64,000 bases of DNA, from assembly GCA_036379955.1 (NCBI GenBank), contig DASVFR010000056.1:1-64000 (forward strand), read 5' to 3'. Made by a program: the position numbers and the translations under genes. Within the stretch, counting starts at the first letter, position 1; each line of letters opens with the position of its first letter. The notes under the pieces were generated by a model. That model searched no databases and was not told the DNA's origin. It was given only the letters and a program-made list of their open reading frames with translations. Below, piece by piece: positions 33,938 through 42,067 of the stretch. This DNA is from VRUE01 sp036379955. GTDB lineage: Bacteria; Actinomycetota; Thermoleophilia; Solirubrobacterales; 70-9.

Positions 33938-34771
33938 CTAGGAGGCGAGCCCGGCCGGCCGGAAGCCGATCTCCGTGCCGCGGTCGAGGTTGCCTATCGT
34001 CGCCATCTCCTCCTCGGAGAGCTCAAAGCCGAAGGAGTCGATGTGCTCGCGAATCTGCTCTGGCGCCACTCCGCGCGGGATCGCCGCGTTGCCCAGCTGA
34101 GCGTGCCAGCGCAGGACCGTCTGGGCGGGCGTCTTGCCGTGGGCGTTCGCGATCTCCACGATCGCCGGCTCATCGAGCACGGCGCCTTGGGCGAGTGGGC
34201 TCCAGGCCGTGGTCAGGATCCCGTGCGCGGCGTGCCAGGCCCGCAGCTCGCCCTGTTGATGCCATGGGTGAAGCTCGACCTGGTTGACGACCGGCCGGGT
34301 GGTCGTCTCGGCTTCCAGCAGGACCAGGTCCTCGATGCGGAAGTTCGAGACGCCAATCGCGCGCGCCGCCTCCTCGCGCAGGATCTCGCCAAAAGCTCGC
34401 CAGGCGTCGAAGAGGCGGCCGTCGGTCAGGGTCGAGCGGTCGAGCATGTAAAGGTCGATGTGGTCGAGGCCAAGCCGCTCGAGGCTTGCCTCGAAGGCCG
34501 CCAGGGTCGAGTCGCGGTCGAGCTCCGTGTCGCAGAGCCGCACCGTGACGAAGTACTCCTCGCGCGGCAGCCAGGCGTTCGCCAGAGCCGCGCCGACCGC
34601 CGCCTCGTTGTCGAAGGATGCGGTGAGATCAATGTGCCTGTGGCCCGCCGCGAGCGCGACCTCGACCAGCTCCTGGGTTTCCTCGGGCAGGACGTAAGAA
34701 ACGCCGAAGCCCAGCTGGGGTACTTCGATACCGTTGCTCAAGCGGACAGTCGGTGTTGTCATCTGCTCCAT
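33938..34771 (-). CDS. Aldo/keto reductase-fold protein with altered catalytic tetrad
   Basis: 277 residues, clearly AKR5-like: PQLGFGVSYVLPEETQELVE, IGVSNF, VNQVELHPWHQQ, SPLAQGAVLD, GKTPAQTVLRWHAQLG. Yet three of the four catalytic residues differ from the family: the Tyr position is Phe (ASFDNEAAVG for the usual AxYxNExxVG), the Lys is Arg (FVTVRL for FxTxKL) and the His is Asp (DLYMLDRS for DLYLIHWP). Only the first Asp remains. The cofactor Lys (PKS) is also changed (PRG). It is probably not a normal NADPH reductase. The start at 34771 has a strong GAGGAGGGAG ribosome site. Confidence 0.9.
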   Translation of the reverse strand: MEQMTTPTVRLSNGIEVPQLGFGVSYVLPEETQELVEVALAAGHRHIDLTASFDNEAAVGAALANAWLPREEYFVTVRLCDTELDRDSTLAAFEASLERLGLDHIDLYMLDRSTLTDGRLFDAWRAFGEILREEAARAIGVSNFRIEDLVLLEAETTTRPVVNQVELHPWHQQGELRAWHAAHGILTTAWSPLAQGAVLDEPAIVEIANAHGKTPAQTVLRWHAQLGNAAIPRGVAPEQIREHIDSFGFELSEEEMATIGNLDRGTEIGFRPAGLAS

Positions 34772-34873
34772 AGCTCCCTCCTCGCGGTTCTGCGGTCCCC
34801 CTACTACCCCCACTTGTTGTCATGATAACTAGTAGACCTTGCCGCGACCTAAAGTTTCGGTAGCCTTGGCCAA

Positions 34874-35161
34874 ATGGCGGTAAAGCTCCATCGCTGTTCG
34901 GCCATGTGGGCCAAGATCGACGCTCACCCGTGCTGGAAAGTGCAGAAGGCGCTCGACGAGCAAGGAGTCGAGTACGAGGTCGTCAAGGGCCCGCTGCGCC
35001 CCGGCAAGCGCGACGACCTCGAGCGGCTCTCGGGCCAGCGCAAGTACCCGACGATCGAGTTCGAGGACGGCCGCGTCTACCGCGAGGAATCGAAGGACAT
35101 GGCGGCGACGATCCGCGCCGGCAAGCTGTTCGAAGCGCCCGGCGCCGACGCTTCCGCCTGA
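34874..35161 (+). CDS. Glutaredoxin/GST N-terminal-domain protein
   Basis: 95-residue thioredoxin-fold protein. KLHRCSAMWAKIDAHPCWKV carries one Cys where glutaredoxins have CxxC; YEVVKGPLRPGKR and SGQRKYPTIEFEDGRVYREE give the cis-Pro loop and the GST-like substrate-binding acidic pair. It resembles GST N-terminal-domain proteins of actinomycetes. The redox partner is unknown, and monothiol chemistry is likely. ATG at 34874, divergent from the aldo/keto reductase-like gene. Confidence 0.85.
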   Translation: MAVKLHRCSAMWAKIDAHPCWKVQKALDEQGVEYEVVKGPLRPGKRDDLERLSGQRKYPTIEFEDGRVYREESKDMAATIRAGKLFEAPGADASA

Positions 35162-35174
35162 TCGCGTCTTCGGC

Positions 35175-35777
35175 CTACGCCTTCACCTCGAGCCACGTCC
35201 CCTTCGGGCCCAGGTTGTGGACTGGAGTGCGCTCGACCTTGCTCGTCGCGCCCCACGACTCGTGGATGTGGCCGCAGACGACCAGCCGCGGCGCCTTTTC
35301 CTCGATCGTGCGCAGGATCGCGCGGCTGCCGAAGTGGTCACCGGAGCCGTTGGCGTCGCAGTGCCCGTAGGGAGGGGAGTGGACGACGAGGACGGCGTTC
35401 TTCGGGCAATGGGTGAGCATCACGGTCGCCGTCTCCTCGTCGAGGTCGAAGCTCCACTCCCACGGCGTCCTCGGCACGCCGGCTCCGAGGCCGAAGAACT
35501 CGACGCCGCCGATGCTCGCGCCGCCGCCGTGCAGGATGGTGGCCGCGCTCCACCCCGCGCAGGCCTCGCGCAATGCCTCGTCGGTCTCGTTGTTGCCGGG
35601 GACCAGCACGGTCGGGGTCGCGATCTCGGCGAGGACGTCGATCGTTTCCTCCAGCCCCTCGTGCATGGAGGCGAAATCGCCGGCGCCGATCACGACATCG
35701 GCTTCCCGCGACATCTTCACTAGCGCCGCGCCGCGCTTCAGGTTGCGGTGCAGGTCGCTGAAGGCAAGGATTTTCAC
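35175..35777 (-). CDS. Calcineurin-like metallophosphoesterase
   Basis: 200 residues with all binuclear-metal motifs: FSDLHRN, VIGAGDFAS, VPGNNETDE, VVHSPPYGHCD and GHIHESWG. Cytosolic phosphoesterase of the YfcE/Icc type; whether it cleaves cyclic nucleotides, phosphodiesters or nucleotidyl compounds cannot be told. It converges on the glutaredoxin-like gene (13-bp gap), and its start faces the C2 palindrome. Confidence 0.9.
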   Translation of the reverse strand: MKILAFSDLHRNLKRGAALVKMSREADVVIGAGDFASMHEGLEETIDVLAEIATPTVLVPGNNETDEALREACAGWSAATILHGGGASIGGVEFFGLGAGVPRTPWEWSFDLDEETATVMLTHCPKNAVLVVHSPPYGHCDANGSGDHFGSRAILRTIEEKAPRLVVCGHIHESWGATSKVERTPVHNLGPKGTWLEVKA

Positions 35778-35799
35778 GCGGCCAACCTAACGGTTCGAG

Positions 35800-35852
35800 G
35801 GGCCGACGGGCCGCAGACGTGACATATCGACACGTTTGCGGCCCGTCGGCCC
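35800..35852. repeat. Family C palindromic repeat C2
   Basis: 53 bp. Outer stem GGGCCGACGGGCCG (14 bp, perfect), inner CAGACGTG/CACGTTTG with one mismatch, and loop ACATATCGA identical to C1 at 3394-3444. Located in the gap before a 57-residue membrane protein gene. Confidence 0.8.
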
Positions 35853-35879
35853 GCGGTTCGGGTAAGCTCGCGCTCGCTC

Positions 35880-36053
35880 ATGCCCGATGTCTTCTGGATA
35901 GGCGTGGTCATCGCCGTCGCGATCTTCCTGATCGGAGTGATCGGCGGCATGCGCTCGCGCACGACGAGCCTGCGCGCCGGCGCCGCGATGGGCGCCTACA
36001 TGGGCATCATGCTTGCCTTCCCACTGCTCGCGATCGGCCTCGCGACCAGCTAG
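35880..36053 (+). CDS. 57-residue two-TM membrane protein
   Basis: A small gene starting MPDVFWIGVVIAVAIFLIG with two hydrophobic helices joined by a basic loop (GGMRSRTTSLRAGAAMG), ending FPLLAIGLATS. High-GC third positions throughout and a sensible stop support coding. No family recognised. It abuts the next membrane gene (GTG at 36059, 5 bp after its stop), so the two are probably one operon. Confidence 0.65.
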   Translation: MPDVFWIGVVIAVAIFLIGVIGGMRSRTTSLRAGAAMGAYMGIMLAFPLLAIGLATS

Positions 36054-36058
36054 CCGCC

Positions 36059-36790
36059 GTGCGCGGCGGCGGCGCACGCAGACCCGTCGACCTGGCCCGC
36101 CGCCTCCAGTGCGCCAACTACATCGCTGCCACGGCCTTCCTCGTCGGCGGCTCCCTGTTCGCGCTCGGCGCCGCCCTCGCTCAGTCCGGGGTCGACTTCA
36201 CGACCTGCGCGACGATCTACCTCGTCGGCGGGGTCTTCTTCAGCACCGGCGGCTACACCTCGGTCCTGCAGGTGGCGAACGAGCCCGATGGCGAGCTCGG
36301 GGCGCTGCCCGCCGACGCCCGCTGGCGCTGGTGGGGGCGTGAACCGGGTCGCCTCTCCTGGCTGAGCGCCGCCGCCCTCTTCGTCGGCACGCTCGTCTTC
36401 GCCATCAATCTGGTCGACTCGTTCATCGCAGGGCTCGGCCCCGCCGCCGAGGACCGGCTCGTCTGGTCACCGGACATGATCGGCTGTGCCCTCTTCCTGA
36501 TCTCCGGGCACCTGGCGATGGCCGCCATCAGCGGCGACTTCTGGCGGATCTGGCGCCGGCGCGACCTCGGCTGGTGGATCGTCGCCATCAACCAGGCCGG
36601 CTCGGTCCTCTTCATGGTCTCCGCCGTCGCCGCCTTCGTCCGCCCCTCGACCGGCGACCTGCTCTCGACCGGCGTCGCCAACTGGGGCACGTTGACCGGC
36701 GCCCTCTGCTTCGCGGTCGCCGGCCTGCTGCAGGAGTTCGAGCATCCGCTCGGCCCGCGCCGCCGCCGCGATCAGCCCTCCGCGGCCTGA
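36059..36790 (+). CDS. Multi-TM hypothetical membrane protein (YrhK-like)
   Basis: 243 residues, GTG start. About six hydrophobic segments: ANYIAATAFLVGGSLFALGA, CATIYLVGGVFFSTGGYTSV, LSWLSAAALFVGTLVFAINL, MIGCALFLISGHLAMAAI, then two more, ending with basic PLGPRRRRDQPSAA. The paired helix pattern resembles YrhK-type domains, but I would not assign a function. The last 19 bp overlap the convergent ltrA gene. Confidence 0.7.
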   Translation: MRGGGARRPVDLARRLQCANYIAATAFLVGGSLFALGAALAQSGVDFTTCATIYLVGGVFFSTGGYTSVLQVANEPDGELGALPADARWRWWGREPGRLSWLSAAALFVGTLVFAINLVDSFIAGLGPAAEDRLVWSPDMIGCALFLISGHLAMAAISGDFWRIWRRRDLGWWIVAINQAGSVLFMVSAVAAFVRPSTGDLLSTGVANWGTLTGALCFAVAGLLQEFEHPLGPRRRRDQPSAA

Positions 36791-37956
36791 GGCCGCCGCA
36801 CCTGCCGTCGCCCCTCGCCGTAGCTGCGCGTCTCGTAGGCGATCATCGCCCAGAGCAGGGCGTTGGCGACGGCGAGCGCGAGCAGGGCCGGGACCTCGGT
36901 CGCGACCGGGATGAGGATCAGCAGGACGATCGCAAGCAGCAGGCGCTGGCGGTTGATCGTGTGGACGTGGCGGTAGCGGAAGGCGACGTGGCCGAGCAGG
37001 TAGGCGGCGACCCCGCCGAGCAGGGCGAAGGCGGGCACCGCGTGGAGGTGACCGCCGAAGTGACCGATCGTCGTTTTCAGGCCGAGGGCGGTGAGGACGA
37101 TGCCGGCCACCATCAGCAGGTGCAGGTAGGAGTAGGAGTCGCGCGCCATCTCGTTCTGCACGCGACCCACGTCGGCGTCGATCAAGCGTTGCGCCGAGAC
37201 GATCGCGACGACGTCGAAGTAGATCCACCACATCGCCGCGGTCAGGGCCACCCCCAGCACGGCGGCGGCGGCGATCCCGAGGTCGAGCGTGTGCTCGGCG
37301 CCGATCCCGATCGCGACGATCGACTCGCCGAGGGCGATGATGACGATCAGGCCGTGACGCTCGGCGAAGTGGCCCGGCACCAACTTCCAGCCCTCGGAGC
37401 CGAAGAAATAAGGGCCGGCCATGTCGAGAAAGAGGGCGAGCGCCCAGAGCGCACCCTGGGCGAGGCCGTCGAAGAGCGAGGCGGCGGCGAGCAGGGAGAC
37501 CGCGACGGCGGTGCTCACCGCAAGCCCGAGCACCGAGTGGCGCAGGCCGTCGTCCTCGGGGCTGGCGAGCATGAAGAGGCCGATGTGGGCGACGCGGACG
37601 ACGCCGTAGATCAGGGCGAAGGCGAGGGCGAGGCTGCCGAACGCTTCGGGCACGCAGATCGAGACCAGCAGCAGGGCCGCCATCGCCCCGAACATCACCA
37701 GCCGCACGGCGCCCTCCTCGGGGTCGAGCACGCTCGTCAGCCACGAGTAGCCGGTCCAGGCCCACCACAGCATGCCGAGCACGAGCAGTCCCTGGGTCAG
37801 GCCCGACCAGGTCGGATGGTGCGCCATCAGCGCCGTGCACTGGGTGATCGCCAGCACGAAGACGAGGTCGAAGAAGAGCTCCAGCGGCGTCACCCGCTCG
37901 CCTTCGCGCAGCGTCGCGCCGAGGCGCGACGTGTGGGTCTCCTCTCCGGCGGCCAT
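36772..37956 (-). CDS. ltrA: Low temperature requirement A (LtrA) family membrane protein
   Basis: 394 residues with about 11 TM helices. Diagnostic are the N-terminal TPLELFFDLVFVLAITQCTA and the mid-region RHGLIVIIALGESIVAIGIG. LtrA was named from a Listeria cold-growth mutant; its molecular role is unknown. Divergent from the MFS pump across the B2 hairpin. Confidence 0.92.
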   Translation of the reverse strand: MAAGEETHTSRLGATLREGERVTPLELFFDLVFVLAITQCTALMAHHPTWSGLTQGLLVLGMLWWAWTGYSWLTSVLDPEEGAVRLVMFGAMAALLLVSICVPEAFGSLALAFALIYGVVRVAHIGLFMLASPEDDGLRHSVLGLAVSTAVAVSLLAAASLFDGLAQGALWALALFLDMAGPYFFGSEGWKLVPGHFAERHGLIVIIALGESIVAIGIGAEHTLDLGIAAAAVLGVALTAAMWWIYFDVVAIVSAQRLIDADVGRVQNEMARDSYSYLHLLMVAGIVLTALGLKTTIGHFGGHLHAVPAFALLGGVAAYLLGHVAFRYRHVHTINRQRLLLAIVLLILIPVATEVPALLALAVANALLWAMIAYETRSYGEGRRQVRRPQAAEG

Positions 37957-37985
37957 CGCAGCATCATCGCAACCCAGCCCCGGTC

Positions 37986-38041
37986 CGCTCCGGTGCGCCT
38001 TGCCTTATACCCCTATAGCGGGTATAAGGCGCACCGGAGCG
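37986..38041. repeat. Family B palindromic repeat, copy B2
   Basis: Foot CGCTCCGGTGCG pairs with CGCACCGGAGCG. The upper stem TTATACCC/GGGTATAA closes a 7-nt loop CTATAGC. The left arm has a 5-nt tandem duplication (GCCTT twice) that makes a bulge. It lies between the divergent ltrA and MFS genes. Confidence 0.75.
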
Positions 38042-38066
38042 CCGGAGTGGGGCATAGGATCGCGGC

Positions 38067-39611
38067 ATGGACAAGGCCAAGCGCCGGGTGCTGATCGCGA
38101 TCGTCGTGCCACTGATCATGGTCGGGATCGACGGCACGATCCTCAACGTCGCCCTGCCGACGATCGCCCGCGATCTCGACACCAACTCCTCGGAGCTGGT
38201 CTGGATCAACTCCGCCTACATCATCGCCTTCGGCAGCACGATCCTGCTCTCGGCTTCGCTGGGCGACAAGTTCGGCCGCAAGCGCGTCCTGCAGATCGGC
38301 ATGGCCGTCTTCATCGTCGGCTCGGCGATGTCGGGTCTCTCCGACGCCCTCGACAGCGCCTCCTTCCTGATCTTCGCCCGCGCGATCCAGGGCCTCGGCG
38401 CCGGCGCGATCCCGCCTTCGACCCTCTCGCTGATCCGCTCCGAGTTCACCGACGAAGCGGAGCGGGCGCGGGCGATCGGCCTCTGGGCCGGGATGTCGGC
38501 GATCGGCCTCGCCGCCGGCCCGATCCTCGGCGGCCTGATCCTCAACTCGACCTCGGCCTGGGGCTGGATCTTCTACATCAACGTGCCGATCGTGATCATC
38601 GGCCAGGTGCTGATCCGCCGCAACGTCGCGGAGTCCCGCGACCCGGAGGCGCCGCCGATCGACACGGTCGGCGCACTGCTCTCGCTGGCCGGCCTCTTTG
38701 CCCTCTTCTTCGGCCTGATCGAAGGGCCCGAGCGTGGTTGGGGGTCGGCGCCGGTCCTCGTCTCCTTCGTGCTGGCGGTTGCCCTGCTCGCCTACTTTGT
38801 CGTCTTCGAGCTGCGCCAGAAGTTCCCCCAGCTCGACCCGCGGCTGTTCAAGTCGGCGCCGTTCACCTCGGGGATGGTGGCGATCACCATTGCCTTCCTC
38901 GCCCTCATGGGCCTGGTCTACGAGCTCACCCTCTACCTGCAGACCGTACGCGACTTCTCGCCGCTCAAGGCGGGCGTCTCGCTGGTCCCGTTCGCGGTCG
39001 CGCTGATGATCGTCGCGCCGCTGGCGCCGAAAATCGCCGAGCGCAGGGGGGACCGGCTCACGGTGATGGCCGGGATGGTCGCCCTCGGCGCCGGCATGCT
39101 CGTCCTGCTCGCCGCCACCACGGACTCCTCCTACTGGGTCGTCCTCGTCAGCCTGGTCCTCTCGGGCGCCGGCGTCTCGCTGGTCCAGCCGCCCGCCTCG
39201 GCGGCGATGATGAGCTCGGTCTCGGCGGCGAAGGCCGGCATGGCCTCGGGGACCAACGCCGCGATCCGCCAGATCGGCGCCTCCTTCGGGATCGCGATGA
39301 TGGGCGGCATCGGCGAGTCCGTCTTCGCCAGCTACCTGACCGGCTCCAAGATCTTCGAACAGATCCCGCCGTCGGCTCAGTCGACCGCCGAATCGAGCAT
39401 CAGCGGCGCGATCGCGGTCGGCGAAAAGGCCGGCGGCTCGGCCGGCCAGGAGCTGATCGAAGTCGCCTCGACCGGCTTCGTCAACGGCATGCACTGGGCA
39501 GTGGCCGCCGCCGCCGCGTTCTGCGGTCTCGGCTTCGTGCTGGCGGCCAAGCTAATCCCAAAGCGAGCCGAAGCCGACGCCGATCACCGTCGTCCGGCTG
39601 GCGGGGTTTAG
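38067..39611 (+). CDS. DHA2-type MFS drug transporter
   Basis: 514 residues with 14 TM helices. IMVGIDGTILNVALPTIARD (TM1 motif D1), GDKFGRKRVLQIG (motif A), GLAAGPILGGLILNSTSAWG (motif C), plus a late soluble loop (KIFEQIPPSAQSTAESSISG) before the last helix. EmrB/QacA-like proton antiporter. Start ATG 38067. Divergent from ltrA; a family A hairpin follows directly after its stop. Confidence 0.92.
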   Translation: MDKAKRRVLIAIVVPLIMVGIDGTILNVALPTIARDLDTNSSELVWINSAYIIAFGSTILLSASLGDKFGRKRVLQIGMAVFIVGSAMSGLSDALDSASFLIFARAIQGLGAGAIPPSTLSLIRSEFTDEAERARAIGLWAGMSAIGLAAGPILGGLILNSTSAWGWIFYINVPIVIIGQVLIRRNVAESRDPEAPPIDTVGALLSLAGLFALFFGLIEGPERGWGSAPVLVSFVLAVALLAYFVVFELRQKFPQLDPRLFKSAPFTSGMVAITIAFLALMGLVYELTLYLQTVRDFSPLKAGVSLVPFAVALMIVAPLAPKIAERRGDRLTVMAGMVALGAGMLVLLAATTDSSYWVVLVSLVLSGAGVSLVQPPASAAMMSSVSAAKAGMASGTNAAIRQIGASFGIAMMGGIGESVFASYLTGSKIFEQIPPSAQSTAESSISGAIAVGEKAGGSAGQELIEVASTGFVNGMHWAVAAAAAFCGLGFVLAAKLIPKRAEADADHRRPAGGV

Positions 39612-39630
39612 AGGACTCCGTGAGAGCGGG

Positions 39631-39690
39631 CCTCCGGGAGTCCCTCCCCAGGCCGCTTCGCGGGAGTTCCTGGGGAGGGACCCCCGGAGG
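39631..39690 (+). repeat. Family A hairpin repeat, copy A2
   Basis: 22-nt arms (39631-39652 and 69-90 of the same hundred) pair with one mismatch. The centre is CCGC-TTC-GCGG followed by unpaired GAGTT. It lies between the MFS stop and the MBL hydrolase start. Confidence 0.8.
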
Positions 39691-39772
39691 TCCACGCACG
39701 CAAAGACCCGGACTGCGAAACGCCGCCGAGGTTCTAAAGCTTTTGAGGAACCGACCCTGAAAGGATTGCGAC

Positions 39773-40783
39773 GTGGCCGAAGACCGCAAGCGCCCGGAGG
39801 CGCCGCGCACCGAGCGGGTCCTGCCGGGCGTCTGGCGCCTGCGACTGCCGCTGCCCTGGCCGGGGGTGCCGCACGGAAACGTCTGGGCGGTGGCCGCCGA
39901 CGGCGGCATCGTCCTCTTCGACACCGGCATCGGCGGCAAGGGCCGCATGCGCCAGTTCGACCTGGCGCTGGCGCAGGCCGGCTTCGGCCTCGAGGACGTG
40001 AAGCTGCTCGTCTGTACCCACTCGCACACCGACCACTACGGCCTCGCCGCCCCCATAGTCGAGGGCGCCGGCTGCGAGCTCTGGATGCACCCGGCCTGGG
40101 AGCATGTCCGCCTGCTCGCCGACGACCCCGCCGCGGCCCTCGAGCAGCGGCTCGAGGTCGCCCGCCAGAGCGGCGTGCCGATGGCCGGGCTCGAACGCTA
40201 CCGCGAGTCCCGCAAGGACGACGACGACAACGGGATCGACGCGATCGTCGAGCCCGACCGCGACCTGCTGCCGGGAGTCGAGGTCGAGACCGACCTCGGC
40301 ACGTGGGAGGTGCACGAGACGCCCGGCCACGCTCCCTCGCACGTCGTCCTGCACCAGCCCAAGCGCAAGCTGATGATCTCCGGTGACCACCTGCTCGGCC
40401 GCACCGTCCTCTTCTTCGACCACGGCCACAGCCCCGACCCGGTCGGCGAGTTCCTGCGCGGCCTCGACGAGGTCGAGCCGCTCGACGTGGACCTCGTCCT
40501 GCCCGGCCATGGCCGGCCCTTCCGCGACCCGCAGGCGAAGATCGCCGAGGCCCGCCGCCAGGTCGCCGAGCTGCTCGACAAGACGCGCGACGCCCTCGCC
40601 GAGGGCGAGCGGACCGCGTTCGAGATCGTCGCCGAGATCGTCGGCGCCGACAACGTCAACACGCCGGTCAGCGCCTGGGTCCTGCAGATCGTCCTCTCCT
40701 GCCTCGACCACCTGACGATCCTCGGCGAGGTCGAGCCGGTTGCCGACACCGACCCCCGCCGCTGGCGACGTGCCGTCGATTAA
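39773..40783 (+). CDS. MBL-fold metallo-hydrolase
   Basis: 336 residues. The metal motif CTHSHTDHYGLAAPI (HxHxDH, about residues 82-87) is followed by ETPGHAPSHVVL, SGDHLLG and VLPGHGRPF, giving the remaining ligands of a two-zinc centre. The C-terminal helical extension of about 90 residues resembles BLACT winged-helix-type tails (EIVAEIVGADNVNTPVSAWV). Likely a thioester or lactone hydrolase. GTG start with GAAAGGA upstream. Its last codons form one arm of a hairpin. Confidence 0.88.
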   Translation: MAEDRKRPEAPRTERVLPGVWRLRLPLPWPGVPHGNVWAVAADGGIVLFDTGIGGKGRMRQFDLALAQAGFGLEDVKLLVCTHSHTDHYGLAAPIVEGAGCELWMHPAWEHVRLLADDPAAALEQRLEVARQSGVPMAGLERYRESRKDDDDNGIDAIVEPDRDLLPGVEVETDLGTWEVHETPGHAPSHVVLHQPKRKLMISGDHLLGRTVLFFDHGHSPDPVGEFLRGLDEVEPLDVDLVLPGHGRPFRDPQAKIAEARRQVAELLDKTRDALAEGERTAFEIVAEIVGADNVNTPVSAWVLQIVLSCLDHLTILGEVEPVADTDPRRWRRAVD

Positions 40784-40816
40784 CCACCATATGCGGCAGC
40801 TAAAAGACGGCACGTC
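40767..40816 (+). terminator. Hairpin overlapping the end of the MBL gene
   Basis: GACGTGCCGTC and GACGGCACGTC (11-bp perfect stem) enclose a 28-nt AT-rich loop containing the stop codon and CATATG. Probable terminator. Confidence 0.5.
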
Positions 40817-40846
40817 CGACCCGGGGCGTCGGTAGGCTGCGCAGCG

Positions 40847-41290
40847 ATGGCCAGCTTCACCTTCACGCGTGAGATCGCGGCGCCGGCCGAGACCGTGTTC
40901 GGCGTGCTTACCGACCACGCCCGCTACTCGGAGATCACGCCATTGCGACGCTCGGAGCTGGAGCGGGAGGGCGATCCGGCCCCGAACGGGGTTGGCGCGA
41001 TCCGCAAGCTGACCGCGGTCGGTCCCCCCCTGCGCGAGGAAGTGATCGCCTACGAGGCACCGAGCCGTTTCTCATACACGCTCCTCTCCGGGGTCCCGGT
41101 CCGCGACCACGTCGGCACGGTCGAGCTGACGTCCGAGAACGGTCGCACGAGGATGGTCTACGCGGTCCGCACCCAGCCCACCGTTCCCCTGATCGGCCCG
41201 GTCGTCGTCGCCGTCACCAAGCAGGCCGTCAAGCAGCTCGTCGACGGGATCGTCAAGGAGTCCGAGCGCCGCTCTGCCTCCGGAGGCTGA
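40847..41290 (+). CDS. SRPBCC (polyketide cyclase/START-like) protein
   Basis: 147 residues starting MASFTFTREIAAPAETVFGV; LTDHARYSEITPLRR, TYETPS-like AYEAPSRFSYTLLS and a long C-terminal helix (VAVTKQAVKQLVDGIVKESE) define the Bet v1-like ligand-binding fold. Ligand unknown. It may form an operon with the GNAT gene 9 bp downstream. Confidence 0.86.
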   Translation: MASFTFTREIAAPAETVFGVLTDHARYSEITPLRRSELEREGDPAPNGVGAIRKLTAVGPPLREEVIAYEAPSRFSYTLLSGVPVRDHVGTVELTSENGRTRMVYAVRTQPTVPLIGPVVVAVTKQAVKQLVDGIVKESERRSASGG

Positions 41291-41299
41291 CGGCCCCGG

Positions 41300-42067
41300 A
41301 TGGGCCGCCCCCTCGACCAACGCGAGCTGCGGCGGCGGGCGATCGCCGGCGTGGGCGCGGAGGTCGAGGCCTTCGGCAGCGCCGCCCCGGACTCGCTCGT
41401 CGTCCGCCGCGAGGGCCTGCTGGCCGCGATCGTCCCCGCCTCTCCCCGGCGCTCGCTCTTCAACTCGGTCTACTACGAGGACGGGGCGGCGTTGGCCGCC
41501 GAGCTCGACGCGCTGGAAGCGCTCTACGAGTCGCACGGCGTGCGCGCCTGGACGGTCTGGGTGCCCGACGACGATCGCGAGACGGCCCGCCTGCTCGACG
41601 CTCGCGGCCACTCGCTCGACGCCGGCCCGCGGGCGATGGCGATGGAGCTCGCAGAGCTCGGCTCCGCGCCGCCGGCCCCCGCCGGGATCGATCCAGGGCC
41701 GATCTCCGCCGCGGCCTGCGCCGAGCTCAACGACCGCGCCTACGGCTACGCCGCCGACGGCTTCCGCGCCGGGCTCGCCGGCGAAACCGCGATCCGCTGG
41801 CACGGCGCCTTCGCCAGCGATGAGCCGGTCGGCTGCGTCGGCGCTCTTACCGTCGGCGAGGACTGCTGCGTCACCGGGGTCGCGACGTCGCCCGAGCACC
41901 GCGGCCGCGGGATCGCGACCTGGTTGATGTGTCGCGCCCTCGCTGAGGCGCGCGCGGCGGGGGTGGCGTCGGCCTCGCTGCAGGCGTCCCGCGCCGGCGC
42001 CCCGATCTACGAACGGCTCGGCTTCCGCGACCTCGGCTTCCTCGAGATGTGGGAGTGGCGCCGCTGA
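41300..42067 (+). CDS. GNAT-family N-acetyltransferase
   Basis: 255 residues in two halves. The C-terminal half is a clear GNAT domain, with CVTGVATSPEHRGRGIATWL (acetyl-CoA pyrophosphate loop RGRGIA) and APIYERLGFRDLGFLEMWEW. The N-terminal half looks like a degenerate second GNAT-like domain (LVVRREGLLAAIVPASPRRS ... HGVRAWTVWVPDDDRE). The acceptor is unknown. Overlaps the next gene by 19 bp. Confidence 0.88.
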   Translation: MGRPLDQRELRRRAIAGVGAEVEAFGSAAPDSLVVRREGLLAAIVPASPRRSLFNSVYYEDGAALAAELDALEALYESHGVRAWTVWVPDDDRETARLLDARGHSLDAGPRAMAMELAELGSAPPAPAGIDPGPISAAACAELNDRAYGYAADGFRAGLAGETAIRWHGAFASDEPVGCVGALTVGEDCCVTGVATSPEHRGRGIATWLMCRALAEARAAGVASASLQASRAGAPIYERLGFRDLGFLEMWEWRR

